From UBA6814 sp040753075 (lineage in GTDB: Bacteria > Desulfobacterota > Desulfovibrionia > Desulfovibrionales > Desulfovibrionaceae), in the NCBI GenBank assembly GCA_040753075.1, contig JBFMHA010000024.1:1-41595 (forward strand): DNA of 41,595 nt, read 5' to 3'. How positions within the stretch are numbered: the first letter of the stretch is position 1; the number at the start of each line of letters is the position of its first letter. Made by a program: the position numbers and the translations under genes. This document shows positions 27,076 through 36,070 of the stretch, one piece after another. The notes beneath the pieces were generated by a model. That model was not told the origin of the DNA, did not search any database, and worked only from the letters and a program-made list of their open reading frames with translations.

Positions 27076-28179
27076 ATGACCAAGAGCCTGCCTGTCCTGC
27101 TCTACCATTCCATCAGTCCATGGACCAACCCCCTGTCCGTGGAGCCGGACGTTTTCGAGTCGCACCTGTCGGCCATGTCCGGGGCCGGATGGCGCGGAGT
27201 GACCCTGGCCGAAGCCGCGGCGCACTTCCGCGACGGGTACGAGCTGCCCGGCAAGGCCTGCCTCATCACCTTCGACGACGGCTTCCTGGACAACCACGTG
27301 TTCGCCGCGCCCCTGCTGCGCAAGCACGGGCACCACGGGGTGGTCTTCGCGGTCACCGGCCGCATCGTGGACGAGGAGCTGCCCCGCCCCACCCTGGACG
27401 ACGTGTGGAGCGGGTTCGTGGACATGACCGAGCTGCCCCAGGTGCAGAACCCGGTGCGCAAGGGCGCGGACGGCCTGCGCGTGCGGCGCGACCTGTTCTT
27501 CTCCTGGAAGGAGGCCCGGGCCATGGAGGCCTCGGGCGCCATCCGGGTGGAGGGGCATTCCTTCCGGCACCGCTCGGTGTTCACCGGCCCGGAGTTCAAG
27601 AGCGTGTTCCGCCCCGACGTGCGCAAGCGCACTTTCGACCGGGTGGAGGCCGAGGTGGCCTTCGGCCTGCCCCGGTTCAGCATGGGCCCGGCCCTGGCCC
27701 ACCGCGCCTTCCTGCCTTCGGAGGAAGTCTACGCCATGGCCCGGGAGCTGACCCCCCAGGCCCGCACCGAGGCGCACCAGTTCTTCTCCGACCCGGGCAA
27801 CGAGGCCCGGCTGGTGGCCGCGCTCAAGCGAATCCCCCGGGAGCGCCGCGGCCGGCTGGAGACCGACGACGAGTTCCGGGAGCGGCTGACCCACGAACTC
27901 GCCGCCTGCCGCGACGGCCTGCGGGCCGGCCTCGGCCGCGAGCCCGAGGCCCTGGCCTGGCCCTGGGGCCGCTACTGCCCCGAGGCCCTGGAGATCGGCA
28001 AGTCCCTGGGCTTCTCGCTCTTCTTCTCCACCACCCTCGGCCCCAACCTCCCCGGCGCGGGCCGCGACCACATCCACCGCTTCAAGGCCAAGGACAAGAG
28101 CCCCAAGTGGCTCCTCTCCCGCCTGCGCATCTACTCCAAGCCGCTGCTCGCCCGGATGTACGGGAAGATACACGGGTAG
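27076..28179 (+). CDS. Polysaccharide deacetylase-family protein (carbohydrate esterase 4-like)
   Basis: A 367-residue protein with a NodB-type fold. It begins PVLLYHSIS, then has the catalytic metal motif ITFDDGFLDN (about 69-78) and a His pair in VEGHSFRH (about 158-165). Late motifs include LAWPWGRYCPEALE at about 295. The length and the split motifs resemble the subgroup that acts on surface sugars rather than peptidoglycan. No signal peptide or membrane anchor is seen, so it may be cytoplasmic. The ribosome-binding site is weak. It is divergent from the chaperone operon. Confidence 0.8.
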   Translation: MTKSLPVLLYHSISPWTNPLSVEPDVFESHLSAMSGAGWRGVTLAEAAAHFRDGYELPGKACLITFDDGFLDNHVFAAPLLRKHGHHGVVFAVTGRIVDEELPRPTLDDVWSGFVDMTELPQVQNPVRKGADGLRVRRDLFFSWKEARAMEASGAIRVEGHSFRHRSVFTGPEFKSVFRPDVRKRTFDRVEAEVAFGLPRFSMGPALAHRAFLPSEEVYAMARELTPQARTEAHQFFSDPGNEARLVAALKRIPRERRGRLETDDEFRERLTHELAACRDGLRAGLGREPEALAWPWGRYCPEALEIGKSLGFSLFFSTTLGPNLPGAGRDHIHRFKAKDKSPKWLLSRLRIYSKPLLARMYGKIHG

Positions 28180-28203
28180 GGGAAAGGCGGGGGCCTCCGG
28201 CGG

Positions 28204-28226
28204 CCCAAGGGCCATCGGCCCTTGGG
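28204..28226. terminator. Hairpin between the deacetylase and aminotransferase genes
   Basis: CCCAAGGGCC and GGCCCTTGGG form a perfect 10-bp stem with the 3-nt loop ATC, between two convergent stop codons. A short T stretch (GTTT) follows on the plus strand. It could terminate in both directions or be a dispersed intergenic repeat. Confidence 0.6.
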
Positions 28227-28262
28227 AATCCCGTTTGACTGGGGCCGCGGTTTCGGTCGGGC

Positions 28263-29429
28263 CTAGCCGACCCGCTCCCTCACATACCCCTCCAGCCTGT
28301 CCATCCCCTCGGCGATGTTCTCCAGGGAGTTGGCGTAGGAGAAGCGCAGGCAGCCCTCGGCGCCGGGGCCGAAGTCGATGCCGGGGGTGACCCCGACGTG
28401 GGCCTTGTCCAGGATGTCGTAGGCGAGCTTCAGGGAGTCCTCCCCCAGGAACCGGGCGTTGGCCAGGACGTAGAACGCGCCGGTGGGCTCCACCGCGATG
28501 CCGAAGCCCATGGCCCTGAGCCGGCGGAGCATGTACTTGCGCCGCTCGTCGTAGACCTGGCGCATGCGCGCCTGGTCCGCGGCGGTGTCCTTGAGCGCGG
28601 CCAGGCCCGCCCACTGGGACACCGAGTTGGGGGAGATGAAGAAGTTCTGGCACAGGCACTGCAGCCCGCGCACGAACTCGGGCGGCGCGATGCAGTACCC
28701 CAGCCGCCAGCCGGTCATGGCGTGGAGCTTGGAGAAGCCGTTCAGGACCACCGCCCGGTCGGTGAACTCCAGGGCGCTGCGCTCCCGGCCCTGGTACACC
28801 AGGCCGTGGTAGATCTCGTCGGACACGATCCACAGCCCGGCCGCGGCCGCGGCGGCGAAGGTCTCGTCCGGCGCCAGGGTCCCGGCCGGGTTGGCCGGTG
28901 AGTTCAGGAACACCGCCTTCACGCCGTCCGCTGCGGCCCGGCGCACGTCGTCCGGGGTAAGCTGGAACCCGTTCTCCTCCCGGGCCCGGCAGTACACCAC
29001 CTCAGCCCCGGCGAAGCGCACGAAATTCGGGTAGCAGGCGTAGCAGGGATCGGCCAGGAGCACCCTGTCGCCCGGCTCGAACAGCGCGGCGCAGGCCATG
29101 AACAGGGCCGGCGAGGTGCCGTTGGTCACGATGACCTGGCCGGGGTCCACGGCCGCGCCGTAGCGCTCCCGGTAGTGCGCGGCCACGGCCTCGCGCAGCT
29201 CGGCCAGGCCCAGGCTGTGGGTGTAGTGGGTCTTGCCCGCGTCCAGGGCGGCCCTGGCCGCCTCGTTCACCGCCGCCGGGGTGTCGAAGTCCGGCTCGCC
29301 CACCTCCAGGTGGATGACCCGCAGGCCCTCGCGCTCCATGCGCTGGGCCTTCTCCAGCACGTCCATGACCAGGAAGGGGGTGATGCAGCGCACCCGCTCC
29401 GAAAGCCGACCGCACGTTTTCTCGCCCAT
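28263..29429 (-). CDS. Class I/II pyridoxal-phosphate aminotransferase
   Basis: A 388-residue fold-type I aminotransferase. The PLP-binding Lys234 is in NGFSKLHAMTGWRLGY, the Asp that holds the pyridine ring is in IVSDEIYHG (Asp204), and SPANPAG at about 177 and the late RFSYAN complete the signature. It resembles aspartate- or alanine-type enzymes; the exact substrate cannot be fixed. The ATG at 29429 has AAGGA eight bases upstream. The frame extends upstream to 29624, but those residues look non-coding. Confidence 0.88.
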   Translation of the reverse strand: MGEKTCGRLSERVRCITPFLVMDVLEKAQRMEREGLRVIHLEVGEPDFDTPAAVNEAARAALDAGKTHYTHSLGLAELREAVAAHYRERYGAAVDPGQVIVTNGTSPALFMACAALFEPGDRVLLADPCYACYPNFVRFAGAEVVYCRAREENGFQLTPDDVRRAAADGVKAVFLNSPANPAGTLAPDETFAAAAAAGLWIVSDEIYHGLVYQGRERSALEFTDRAVVLNGFSKLHAMTGWRLGYCIAPPEFVRGLQCLCQNFFISPNSVSQWAGLAALKDTAADQARMRQVYDERRKYMLRRLRAMGFGIAVEPTGAFYVLANARFLGEDSLKLAYDILDKAHVGVTPGIDFGPGAEGCLRFSYANSLENIAEGMDRLEGYVRERVG

Positions 29430-29665
29430 GCTCCCATCCTTCGTCTGCTCCGCCCGGCTGACGCCGGCTGCGGCCGTGGTGCGCGACATCGGAATCACGC
29501 CGGACCGCGGCCCGGCGGCCCCTTCATAGCCATGTAGCCGGGGATGCGCAACGCCGGCCCGGACACGGTACCCGGATTCTCCCGGGTGTGGATATTCTCC
29601 ACAGACTGTGGTATGCGCGGGCATTCCTGCGCGCTCCGCCCGATCCGCAGGATTACGCCAACAAA

Positions 29666-30820
29666 ATGGACATGTTGCACATTCTCGTCCTGAGCGACGG
29701 CTCGGCCGTCCTGGAATCCATGGCCCGAGACCTGGGCAACGGACGGCGCCCCGAAGTGCGGCTGGCGCGCAGCCTGGACGAGCTGGCCGCGGCCCTGCCC
29801 GGCCACGCCTTTTCCCTGGCCCTGGGGGTGGACGCCCTGCCCGGTCCGGACGGGATTCCGGCCCCGGCCTGTCCCCTGCTGGCCCGGGCCGAGCCGTTCC
29901 TGCCCTTCATCGCCGTGGTCCCGCCGGGACGGCACGACCTGGGCCTGGCCGCCATCCGGGCCGGGGCCGCCGACTACCTCGCCCGGGACGAGCCGGGCCG
30001 GCTGGCCGCGGCCGCGGCCCGGGTCCTGCGCGACGCCGGACGCCTGCGGGACTGCATCCAGGCCGAGCGCAGCGAGGGCCTGTTCCGGGCCTATTTCAAC
30101 CACCTCTTCGAGCACTCTCCCGAGGGCATCGTGCTCCTGGACCAGGAGCGGCGCATCACCGCGGCCAACGCCGGGTTCTGCGACCTGTTCGGCTACGCGG
30201 CGGAGGACCTGGCCGGCCGCACCCTGGCCGGGACCATCGTGCCTCCCCACCTGCAGGACGAACACAACGACCTCTTCTCCCGGATGGGATCCGCCTGCGT
30301 GATTCTCCCCGACACCGTCCGCCGCCGCAAGGACGGCTCCCTGGTCCGGGTGTCGGTGCTGGGATGCCCGGTGGCCACCAAGGACGGCCGCCTGTGCCAC
30401 TACGTCATGTACACCGACCTGACCACGCGCCAGAAGGCCCTGGAAACCCTGCGCCGGGCCGAGTCCAACTACCGCGACATCTTCCAGAACGCGGTGGAGG
30501 GCATGTACGTCTCCACCCCGGTGGGCCGCTTCACCGTCGTCAACCCGGCCCTGGCCGACCTGCTCGGCTACGACTCCCCGGGAGACCTGGCGGACAACGT
30601 GCGCAGCATCAGCCGCGAGATATACGCCGACCCCGCGGAGCGGGACGAATTCGTGCGCCGGGTGCGCCAGGAGGGCCGGGTGCTCCATTTCCGCGCCCGC
30701 ATGCGGCGCAAGGACGGCCGGGTCATCGAGGTGCTGGAGAACGCCCGGGCCGTGTTCGACGACGACGGCGAGCTGCTCTACTACCAGGGCACGGTGCTTC
30801 CGGCCCCGCCGCCGGCCTGA
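29666..30820 (+). CDS. Pseudo-receiver plus two PAS domains, no output domain
   Basis: A 384-residue soluble protein. Residues 1-115 look like a response-regulator receiver fold (HILVLSDGS, then FIAVVPPG and AADYLARDE), but the acidic pair after strand 1 is missing and the usual phospho-Asp and Lys are not convincing. PAS domains follow at about 140-255 (FEHSPEGIVLLDQERRITAAN) and 262-380 (QNAVEGMYVSTPVGRFTVVN). The protein stops after the second PAS; no kinase, GGDEF, EAL or DNA-binding domain is present, and the next gene is unrelated. It may work by protein contact or be a remnant. ATG 29666 is chosen at the start of the receiver-like fold; an upstream start at 29588 is possible. Confidence 0.75.
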   Translation: MDMLHILVLSDGSAVLESMARDLGNGRRPEVRLARSLDELAAALPGHAFSLALGVDALPGPDGIPAPACPLLARAEPFLPFIAVVPPGRHDLGLAAIRAGAADYLARDEPGRLAAAAARVLRDAGRLRDCIQAERSEGLFRAYFNHLFEHSPEGIVLLDQERRITAANAGFCDLFGYAAEDLAGRTLAGTIVPPHLQDEHNDLFSRMGSACVILPDTVRRRKDGSLVRVSVLGCPVATKDGRLCHYVMYTDLTTRQKALETLRRAESNYRDIFQNAVEGMYVSTPVGRFTVVNPALADLLGYDSPGDLADNVRSISREIYADPAERDEFVRRVRQEGRVLHFRARMRRKDGRVIEVLENARAVFDDDGELLYYQGTVLPAPPPA

Positions 30821-30831
30821 CCGCCCGGCCG

Positions 30832-30865
30832 AAAAAAGCCGGAGCCCGCAGGCCCCGGCTTTTTT
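30832..30865. terminator. Bidirectional intrinsic terminator
   Basis: Six A, then GCCGGAGCC, the loop CGCA, GGCCCCGGC and six T: a 15-bp stem with one A-C mismatch and T runs on both strands. It lies between the convergent PAS gene and cytochrome gene, 12 to 18 bp from their stop codons. Confidence 0.93.
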
Positions 30866-30883
30866 CCTGCCGGCCCGTGGCGC

Positions 30884-31360
30884 CTACTTGGATTCCTTGC
30901 GCATCTTGGCGTGACAGTCGCGGCAGGCGTCCTTGACGCGCTCCAACTGCTTGGCGCTGTCCGCGGCGTTGCCGGCCACGTTCACCAGTTTCTGGCACTG
31001 GGCGTTGAACAGCTCCGCCCCGGTCTGCACGTCGGCCATGGGAGCGGCCTTGTAGGCGTAGATCGAGCCGGGCATGGGATACGCGTCGGGATGCGCGTCG
31101 GCGAAGAGATAGGGCAGGGTCATGGCCACGGCCGCCATGCTGCGGGCGTTGCTGACCACCTCGACGGACTTGTTGGCCTCGAGTTTCAGGCGGATGTCCC
31201 GCAGGTTGGCGTTGTTGGTGACCATGACGTACTTGCGCACCGCAACGACCTCCTTGCCCGGGGACACGCCGGGGACCAGCACGGTCTCGGCGAACAGCCC
31301 GGTGGCAACGAGGACCGTCACTGCCGCTGCCAGCAGCGTGAGGCCCAGTCTGGGGGTCAT
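30884..31360 (-). CDS. Class II cytochrome c (cytochrome c'/c-556 type), periplasmic
   Basis: A 158-residue precursor: a signal peptide (about 1-24, ending LFAET) and a mostly helical mature domain with one heme motif, CRDCH, at 146-150 close to the C-terminus, the hallmark of class II four-helix cytochromes. Some relatives bind NO at an open heme face; others carry electrons. AGGAGG precedes ATG 31360. It is divergent from the 998-residue unknown gene, and a TTGAC-N4-GTCAA palindrome lies in the shared region, though about 240 bp from this start. Confidence 0.85.
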   Translation of the reverse strand: MTPRLGLTLLAAAVTVLVATGLFAETVLVPGVSPGKEVVAVRKYVMVTNNANLRDIRLKLEANKSVEVVSNARSMAAVAMTLPYLFADAHPDAYPMPGSIYAYKAAPMADVQTGAELFNAQCQKLVNVAGNAADSAKQLERVKDACRDCHAKMRKESK

Positions 31361-31694
31361 AGAAGCCCTCCTGATCGCGGTTTGACATGCCTGACGAAAA
31401 AACCGGCGCCGGCCGGTCTGCATCCTGGCCCACAACACACTCCCCATAACAGCAAATACCAGCTACAGGCAATATGCCGCCCGATGGTCCGACTTTTCCT
31501 TGTGCGCCAAGGCTGTTGCGGGCTGCCGGCATCTCGCGGCGCTGCGCGGACGGGGAGGGACGGCCCGGTTTCGTATTGACTCCCCCACACCAAAATCCTA
31601 CTTGACTCTTGTCAACGCCCATGCGCGCGTACCGGACGAAACGGTCCGGGCGCCTTTCCACGAACTCTTTCCTTCGAGCGGCACGGACTCTTTC
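31361..31694. other. Divergent intergenic region with HcpR-like site
   Basis: About 334 bp between the cytochrome gene (minus) and the unknown large gene (plus). It is less GC-rich than its surroundings. It contains the palindrome at 31602-31615 and a TTGACT at 31576-31581 that may be a -35 element for the plus-strand gene. No coding frame is convincing. Confidence 0.6.
31602..31615. promoter_or_regulatory. HcpR-like palindrome TTGAC-TCTT-GTCAA
   Basis: Five-base arms identical to the core of the hcp-promoter palindrome, with the same 4-bp spacer, extended by C/G on each side. Its centre is about 86 bp before the ATG at 31695, against about 81 bp for the hcp site. The flanks are not as symmetrical as at hcp. 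Confidence 0.5.
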
Positions 31695-34691
31695 ATGGCT
31701 GAACAGGGCAAGGGACTCGAGGGGCGCTTCATCTCCAAGATCGTCGGCCTCTACCTTCGCCTCATGGAGGAATCCTGGGACGAAGGCCAGTCTACCCAGA
31801 AGGTGCATTCGGCCATCCGCACGGCCCTGGGCAAGCTGGGCATCGCCCTGTCCGCCGATGTCCTGGAGGAGAAGGCCCGGAAGATCGCCGACGCGGCCAT
31901 CCGCGAGGGCAAGAACGCCCTGGAGCGCAAATACCTCCTGCACGTGACCATGGGCGAGGGGAGCGCGAGCTATCCCCTGGCCTTCCTGCCCGGGCTGCAG
32001 ATACCCAACACCCCGGAGAACAAGGCCAAGTGGACCGAGTTCATCGGCACCCTGGCCGCCAAGACCCGGGTGGGCGAGGACCCCAAGACCAAACATATCG
32101 GCATCCTCTGGCGCGACGGGGCCTGGCTGGGGAACCTCATCCTGGCCAGCGACGTGAAGACCCTCTTCCTCACCGAGGACATCCAGGTGGTCGAGAGGGA
32201 CCTGGTGGCGGCCAACGCCCGGGTCATCAACAAGAGCTTCACCCATCCCGTCGAGGTCAAGGGCGAACTGCACCTGAACAACGATCTGCTGCGCCAGGTC
32301 CCGCCGCCCCTGACCCTGGGCCAGGGCATGACGCTCCTGGGCGTCCGCACCGTGGAGCAGGCCGCGTTCACCCCCCAGATGCTCGTCAACTGGGGCATGA
32401 AGGACGGCATGTCCTTCACGGTGCGCAGCAACGTCTACACGTTCCGGGCCCGGGACAAGGGACCCTTCATCGAGTACCTCCTGGAAGGCAGGAACGTCCT
32501 CACCTCCTACGAGTGGATATCGGACAAGTGGCTGCTCACCCGCAAGGTCCGCATCTCCCCGGAGTTGTTCAACGAGCTGCACGGAGCCCTGAGCCGCATG
32601 TGCATCCGCCTGGGGCTCGGCGCGGACTTCGTGGTCAAGAACGACCGCAAGCTCGAGGAGAACGTGGACAAGCTCTCCCTGTACCTGGGCTGGGCCTTGC
32701 GCTTCAGCGCGGCGCCGGACCAGCCCGCCGCGGTCCAGGGGAAGACCGCGGCCGAGGCCCTGGCCGGAGACCTGGAGCGCATCCGGAGCCTGCTGTTCGG
32801 GCCGGGACTGGACGAGGCCTTGCTGGCCCGGCAGGCCTCGGCCAACCGCGACAGCCTGCTGGACAGCGCAGCGGCCTTCGGGGCCATGCCCCGGCACAAG
32901 GTCCCGGAAAAGGACATCCAGAAGGACATCGCGTTCCTGGCCAAGCTCGTGGACGGTCGGGCCGACGCCAACGACCTGTTGCTGGACGGCCGGCGCACCG
33001 CATCCTTCCTCTACACCACCTTCGCGGCGGGCGAATCCCGCGGCCGCACCCTGGCCGCCCTGCGGTCCCTGGCCGAGGCCTGGTTCACCCTGGCCGAGGT
33101 CCCGGAGGAGAACGAGCTCGCCTCGTTCGGCGAATTCCTGGCCGACCCCGAGGCCGCGCTGGCCCGGATCGACTCCCCAGACGACCAGGGAGCAGCCAAG
33201 GTGCGGGAGGAGGTGCGGGTCCTGGCCGGCACCGCGCCCAAGCAGGTCATCCGCCAGATCGTCAACGTGCAGGTGAACTCGGAATCCCCGGAGTACGCCG
33301 ACGACCAGGCCCTGCTGCGGGACCTCTTCGCCATGCAGAAGAGCGGCCTGGAACACCTCCCCCTCACTTCCCTGCGCATGCTCGACCTCCTGGCCCCGAC
33401 CCTGGTTTCGGCCCTGGGCCTGGACCTGCCCCTGCTGCGCCAGGCCATGGCCGGCCAGGCCAAGTCTCCGACCCGCCTGGCCGAGCTGGCCGAGGCCCTG
33501 CGCGAGGCGTCGCCCACCGACCTGGCCGCGCGGCTGCGCGCCGAAGCCGAACTGCGCCTCGACGTGGCCAGGAAGTACAACGCCCTGACCACGGTCCCCC
33601 CGGAGGATGCCGGCAAGGAGGAGGACAAAGCCCCCCCGCCCAGGGAGGAGCTGCCTCCCAACCTGGTCTACGGGATCATGAACAAGCTCAACCGCCTCTG
33701 CCTGGTGCTCAACCTGGGCAAGGCCTTCCTGGAGCAGCATTCCGGCGCCATCCCGGACAACGTGGCCAAAATCCGGGCCTATTTCAACCTGGCCTTGGGC
33801 GACACCGAGTTCAAGGTCACGAGCATCCTGCTCCCCAGCGACGCCGACGTGGTGCGCGAGGCGCGCGACAACCTCGCCGTCCTGTCCTCTCCGCCCCCGG
33901 GCAGGGAGGGCGAGGAGGCCGTGGCCAACGTCCTCTCCCGGTTCGAGGACGACACCCTGCGCAAGCTCCAGGCCATCCTGGCCAAGCCCCGCCACCTGGT
34001 GGACGAGGAGGACGTCAAGCGCGACCTGACCACCCTGCGCACCATCGGCGACCCGTCCCTGAACCTGGAGCGGGTCTTCGGCTCGCCCGGCAGGGCCCTG
34101 CTCTTCCTCAACTCGGCCTTCGAGTCCAAGGAGCTCAAGCGCGCGGTTTCGCACTACATCAAGCCCCTGTACTTCCCCCTCATGAACCTGGCCAAGGCCC
34201 ATCCCGAACTGGCGGACATGACCACCCATCTCCTCCTGCGCCGCCCCGAGCGCTCCCTGGAAACCCTGGAGCAGGTGGAGCAGACTCCCGACACCCGGGA
34301 GGAGCTGCGCAACCTCAAGCACAGCCTGCGCGTGCTCTCGGAGAAGTCCATCCTGGAGATCCTGAGCCAGATCAAGCATTCCCAGTTCAAGGAGCAGTCC
34401 GAGGAGTTCCTCCGGGACATGGACCTGATGGAGAAACTCACCATGTTCGACAAGGCGCCCATCGGCAACCTGGAGCTCAACCCCAAGCAGACCTCGCTCC
34501 TGCTCCTCCTGCTCCTGGACTCCTTCATCACCCAGGACGTGAAGAACTACTTCGAGTCCGGGGAGCTGGCCAAGAAGACCTCCAAGCAGATCATCGACGC
34601 CCTGCACGACAAGCTCAAGTGGCGCCACGCCATCATCCGCGCCTACAACAAGCTCACCACCCCCGCGCCCCGCCAGGCCAGGGAGAGATGA
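31695..34691 (+). CDS. Large protein of unknown function (998 residues)
   Basis: I do not recognise this protein. It has no signal peptide and no membrane helix, apart from a short Leu run near residue 935. It appears largely alpha-helical, rich in Leu, Ala, Glu, Asp and Lys, with a charged Pro/Glu/Lys linker at about 635-655 that splits it into two halves. The first 300 residues include beta-rich stretches (KHIGILWRDGAWLGNLILASD at about 130, then VKGELHLNNDLL). No Walker, nuclease, kinase or metal motif is evident. ATG 31695 is chosen where coding quality begins, though the ribosome-binding site is poor. An HcpR-like palindrome lies upstream. The end overlaps the acetyltransferase gene (ATGA), so the two are coupled. 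Confidence 0.8.
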   Translation: MAEQGKGLEGRFISKIVGLYLRLMEESWDEGQSTQKVHSAIRTALGKLGIALSADVLEEKARKIADAAIREGKNALERKYLLHVTMGEGSASYPLAFLPGLQIPNTPENKAKWTEFIGTLAAKTRVGEDPKTKHIGILWRDGAWLGNLILASDVKTLFLTEDIQVVERDLVAANARVINKSFTHPVEVKGELHLNNDLLRQVPPPLTLGQGMTLLGVRTVEQAAFTPQMLVNWGMKDGMSFTVRSNVYTFRARDKGPFIEYLLEGRNVLTSYEWISDKWLLTRKVRISPELFNELHGALSRMCIRLGLGADFVVKNDRKLEENVDKLSLYLGWALRFSAAPDQPAAVQGKTAAEALAGDLERIRSLLFGPGLDEALLARQASANRDSLLDSAAAFGAMPRHKVPEKDIQKDIAFLAKLVDGRADANDLLLDGRRTASFLYTTFAAGESRGRTLAALRSLAEAWFTLAEVPEENELASFGEFLADPEAALARIDSPDDQGAAKVREEVRVLAGTAPKQVIRQIVNVQVNSESPEYADDQALLRDLFAMQKSGLEHLPLTSLRMLDLLAPTLVSALGLDLPLLRQAMAGQAKSPTRLAELAEALREASPTDLAARLRAEAELRLDVARKYNALTTVPPEDAGKEEDKAPPPREELPPNLVYGIMNKLNRLCLVLNLGKAFLEQHSGAIPDNVAKIRAYFNLALGDTEFKVTSILLPSDADVVREARDNLAVLSSPPPGREGEEAVANVLSRFEDDTLRKLQAILAKPRHLVDEEDVKRDLTTLRTIGDPSLNLERVFGSPGRALLFLNSAFESKELKRAVSHYIKPLYFPLMNLAKAHPELADMTTHLLLRRPERSLETLEQVEQTPDTREELRNLKHSLRVLSEKSILEILSQIKHSQFKEQSEEFLRDMDLMEKLTMFDKAPIGNLELNPKQTSLLLLLLLDSFITQDVKNYFESGELAKKTSKQIIDALHDKLKWRHAIIRAYNKLTTPAPRQARER

Positions 34692-35278
34692 CCTCCATGA
34701 CTCCGTCACACCCCCTGACCCTGCGCACCGAACGCCTCCGCCTGGTGGCCGGCGACGCCCGCCTGGTCCGGGCCGCGCTGGCCGACCGCCTGGCCCTGGG
34801 CGAACTGCTCGACGCCGGGATTCCCCAGTCCTGGCCCCCGCCGCAGGTGGCCGACGCCGAGCCGGTCTGGGCCGAACGACTGGCCGCGGACCCGGCCCTG
34901 GCCGGCTGGCTGCACTGGTTCGTGGTGCTGCTGGACGAGGAGGGCGAGGAGGACATGCTCATCGGCAGCGCAGGCTTCAACGGCCTGGACTACGAGACCG
35001 GGACCCTGCTCCTGGGCTTCGCGGTGCTGCCCGCGTTCGCGGGCCTGGGCTACGCAACCGAGGCGGCCTGGGCGCTGCTGGAATGGGCCTTCGAGCGGCC
35101 CGGGGTGCGCCGGGTTGCGGCCCGGGCCTTCCCGGACAACCCCGCCTCGCTGCGGGTGCTGGACAAGCTCGGCATGCGCCGGGTGGACGATCCCGCGGAC
35201 CCGTGTTTCGAGGCCACGGACAGCCGGGCCGGAGCCCTGCTCTTCGCCGTCACCCCGGACGACCTGGAGGCGGAATAG
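34688..35278 (+). CDS. GNAT-family N-acetyltransferase (RimJ/RimL type)
   Basis: A 196-residue GNAT protein. It opens with LTLRTERLRLVAGD, typical of the RimJ/RimL subgroup, and has the acetyl-CoA loop FAGLGYATEA at about 118-127, followed by RVAARAFPDNPASLRVLDKLGM. It probably transfers acetyl to an amino group of a protein or small molecule; the target is unknown. The ATG at 34688 overlaps the previous stop by 4 bp; a second ATG at 34697 is possible. Coupling to the 998-residue protein suggests a common role, perhaps as substrate. It converges on the protease gene. Confidence 0.85.
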   Translation: MTSMTPSHPLTLRTERLRLVAGDARLVRAALADRLALGELLDAGIPQSWPPPQVADAEPVWAERLAADPALAGWLHWFVVLLDEEGEEDMLIGSAGFNGLDYETGTLLLGFAVLPAFAGLGYATEAAWALLEWAFERPGVRRVAARAFPDNPASLRVLDKLGMRRVDDPADPCFEATDSRAGALLFAVTPDDLEAE

Positions 35279-35281
35279 GAC

Positions 35282-36070
35282 CTACCCGCGCTTGTAGTAG
35301 GACAGCGCCTCGGGCATGAGATCCTTGAGGGCCGCGATGCGGCTCTCGTCCGAAGGGTGCGTGGAGAGGTACTCGGGGGGCTTCTGCTTGTCCTTGGAGT
35401 GCTCGGCCATCTTGGTCCAGAACGCCAGCGCCTTGCGCGGGTCGTAGCCGGCCTTGGCCATGAGGATGGTCCCGATGCGGTCGGCCTCGTACTCGTGCTG
35501 CCGGGAGAAAGGCAGGATCACGCCCACGTTGGCCGCCACGCCGAAGGCCACCTGGAAGGCCTTCATGGAGGCCGCGCTGTAGCCCGCGCCGCCCGCGGCG
35601 ATGAGCGCGGCCCTGGCCCCCAGGTCCAGGGCCATGGCCTGGGACATGCGCTCCGCCCCGTGGCGGGCGATGACGTGCGCGGCCTCGTGGCCAATGACCG
35701 TGGCCAGCTCCTCTTCGGTGGAGGCCAGCTTGAACAGCCCGGTGTAGACGAAGACCTTGCCCCCGGGCAGGGCGAAGGCGTTGACCGTGTCCGGCTTGTC
35801 GATGGTGTGGAACTGCCAGGCGAAGTCCGGGGCCTCGGCCACCTCCGCGATGCGCCGGCCCGAGCGCTCGACCGGCCCGGTCTTCTCCGGGTCGGTGGAG
35901 AGCTTCTCCTTCTTGAGGATGTCCCTGGCCACGTCCTCGCCCATCCGCGACTCGGCGGAGCGGGGGACCAGGATGAACTGCGGCCGGTCGGTGTAGGGGG
36001 CCGAGGCGCAGGCGGCCAGGGCCGCGGCCGGCAGCGCGGCCAGCATCTTGAGAACCACCCGTCGGTGCAT
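35282..36070 (-). CDS. M48-family metalloprotease, lipoprotein
   Basis: A 262-residue zinc protease. The signal peptide ends in a lipobox (LAAC, Cys21), so it is probably anchored in the outer membrane facing the periplasm. The active site HEAAH is at 128-132, with the third ligand in EYEADRIG at about 188. The SxHPSDESRIAAL segment near the end is typical of M48 proteases of the LoiP/BepA/YcaL group, which check outer-membrane protein quality. GGAGGG precedes ATG 36070. Confidence 0.9.
   Translation of the reverse strand: MHRRVVLKMLAALPAAALAACASAPYTDRPQFILVPRSAESRMGEDVARDILKKEKLSTDPEKTGPVERSGRRIAEVAEAPDFAWQFHTIDKPDTVNAFALPGGKVFVYTGLFKLASTEEELATVIGHEAAHVIARHGAERMSQAMALDLGARAALIAAGGAGYSAASMKAFQVAFGVAANVGVILPFSRQHEYEADRIGTILMAKAGYDPRKALAFWTKMAEHSKDKQKPPEYLSTHPSDESRIAALKDLMPEALSYYKRG

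Noticed and set aside
30723..34709. A 1328-codon open frame on the minus strand
   Set aside because: It is antisense to the 998-residue gene and runs across the cytochrome gene in another frame. The composition is the mirror of a real coding strand. The plus-strand frame has normal codon use and a downstream partner gene in ATGA overlap.
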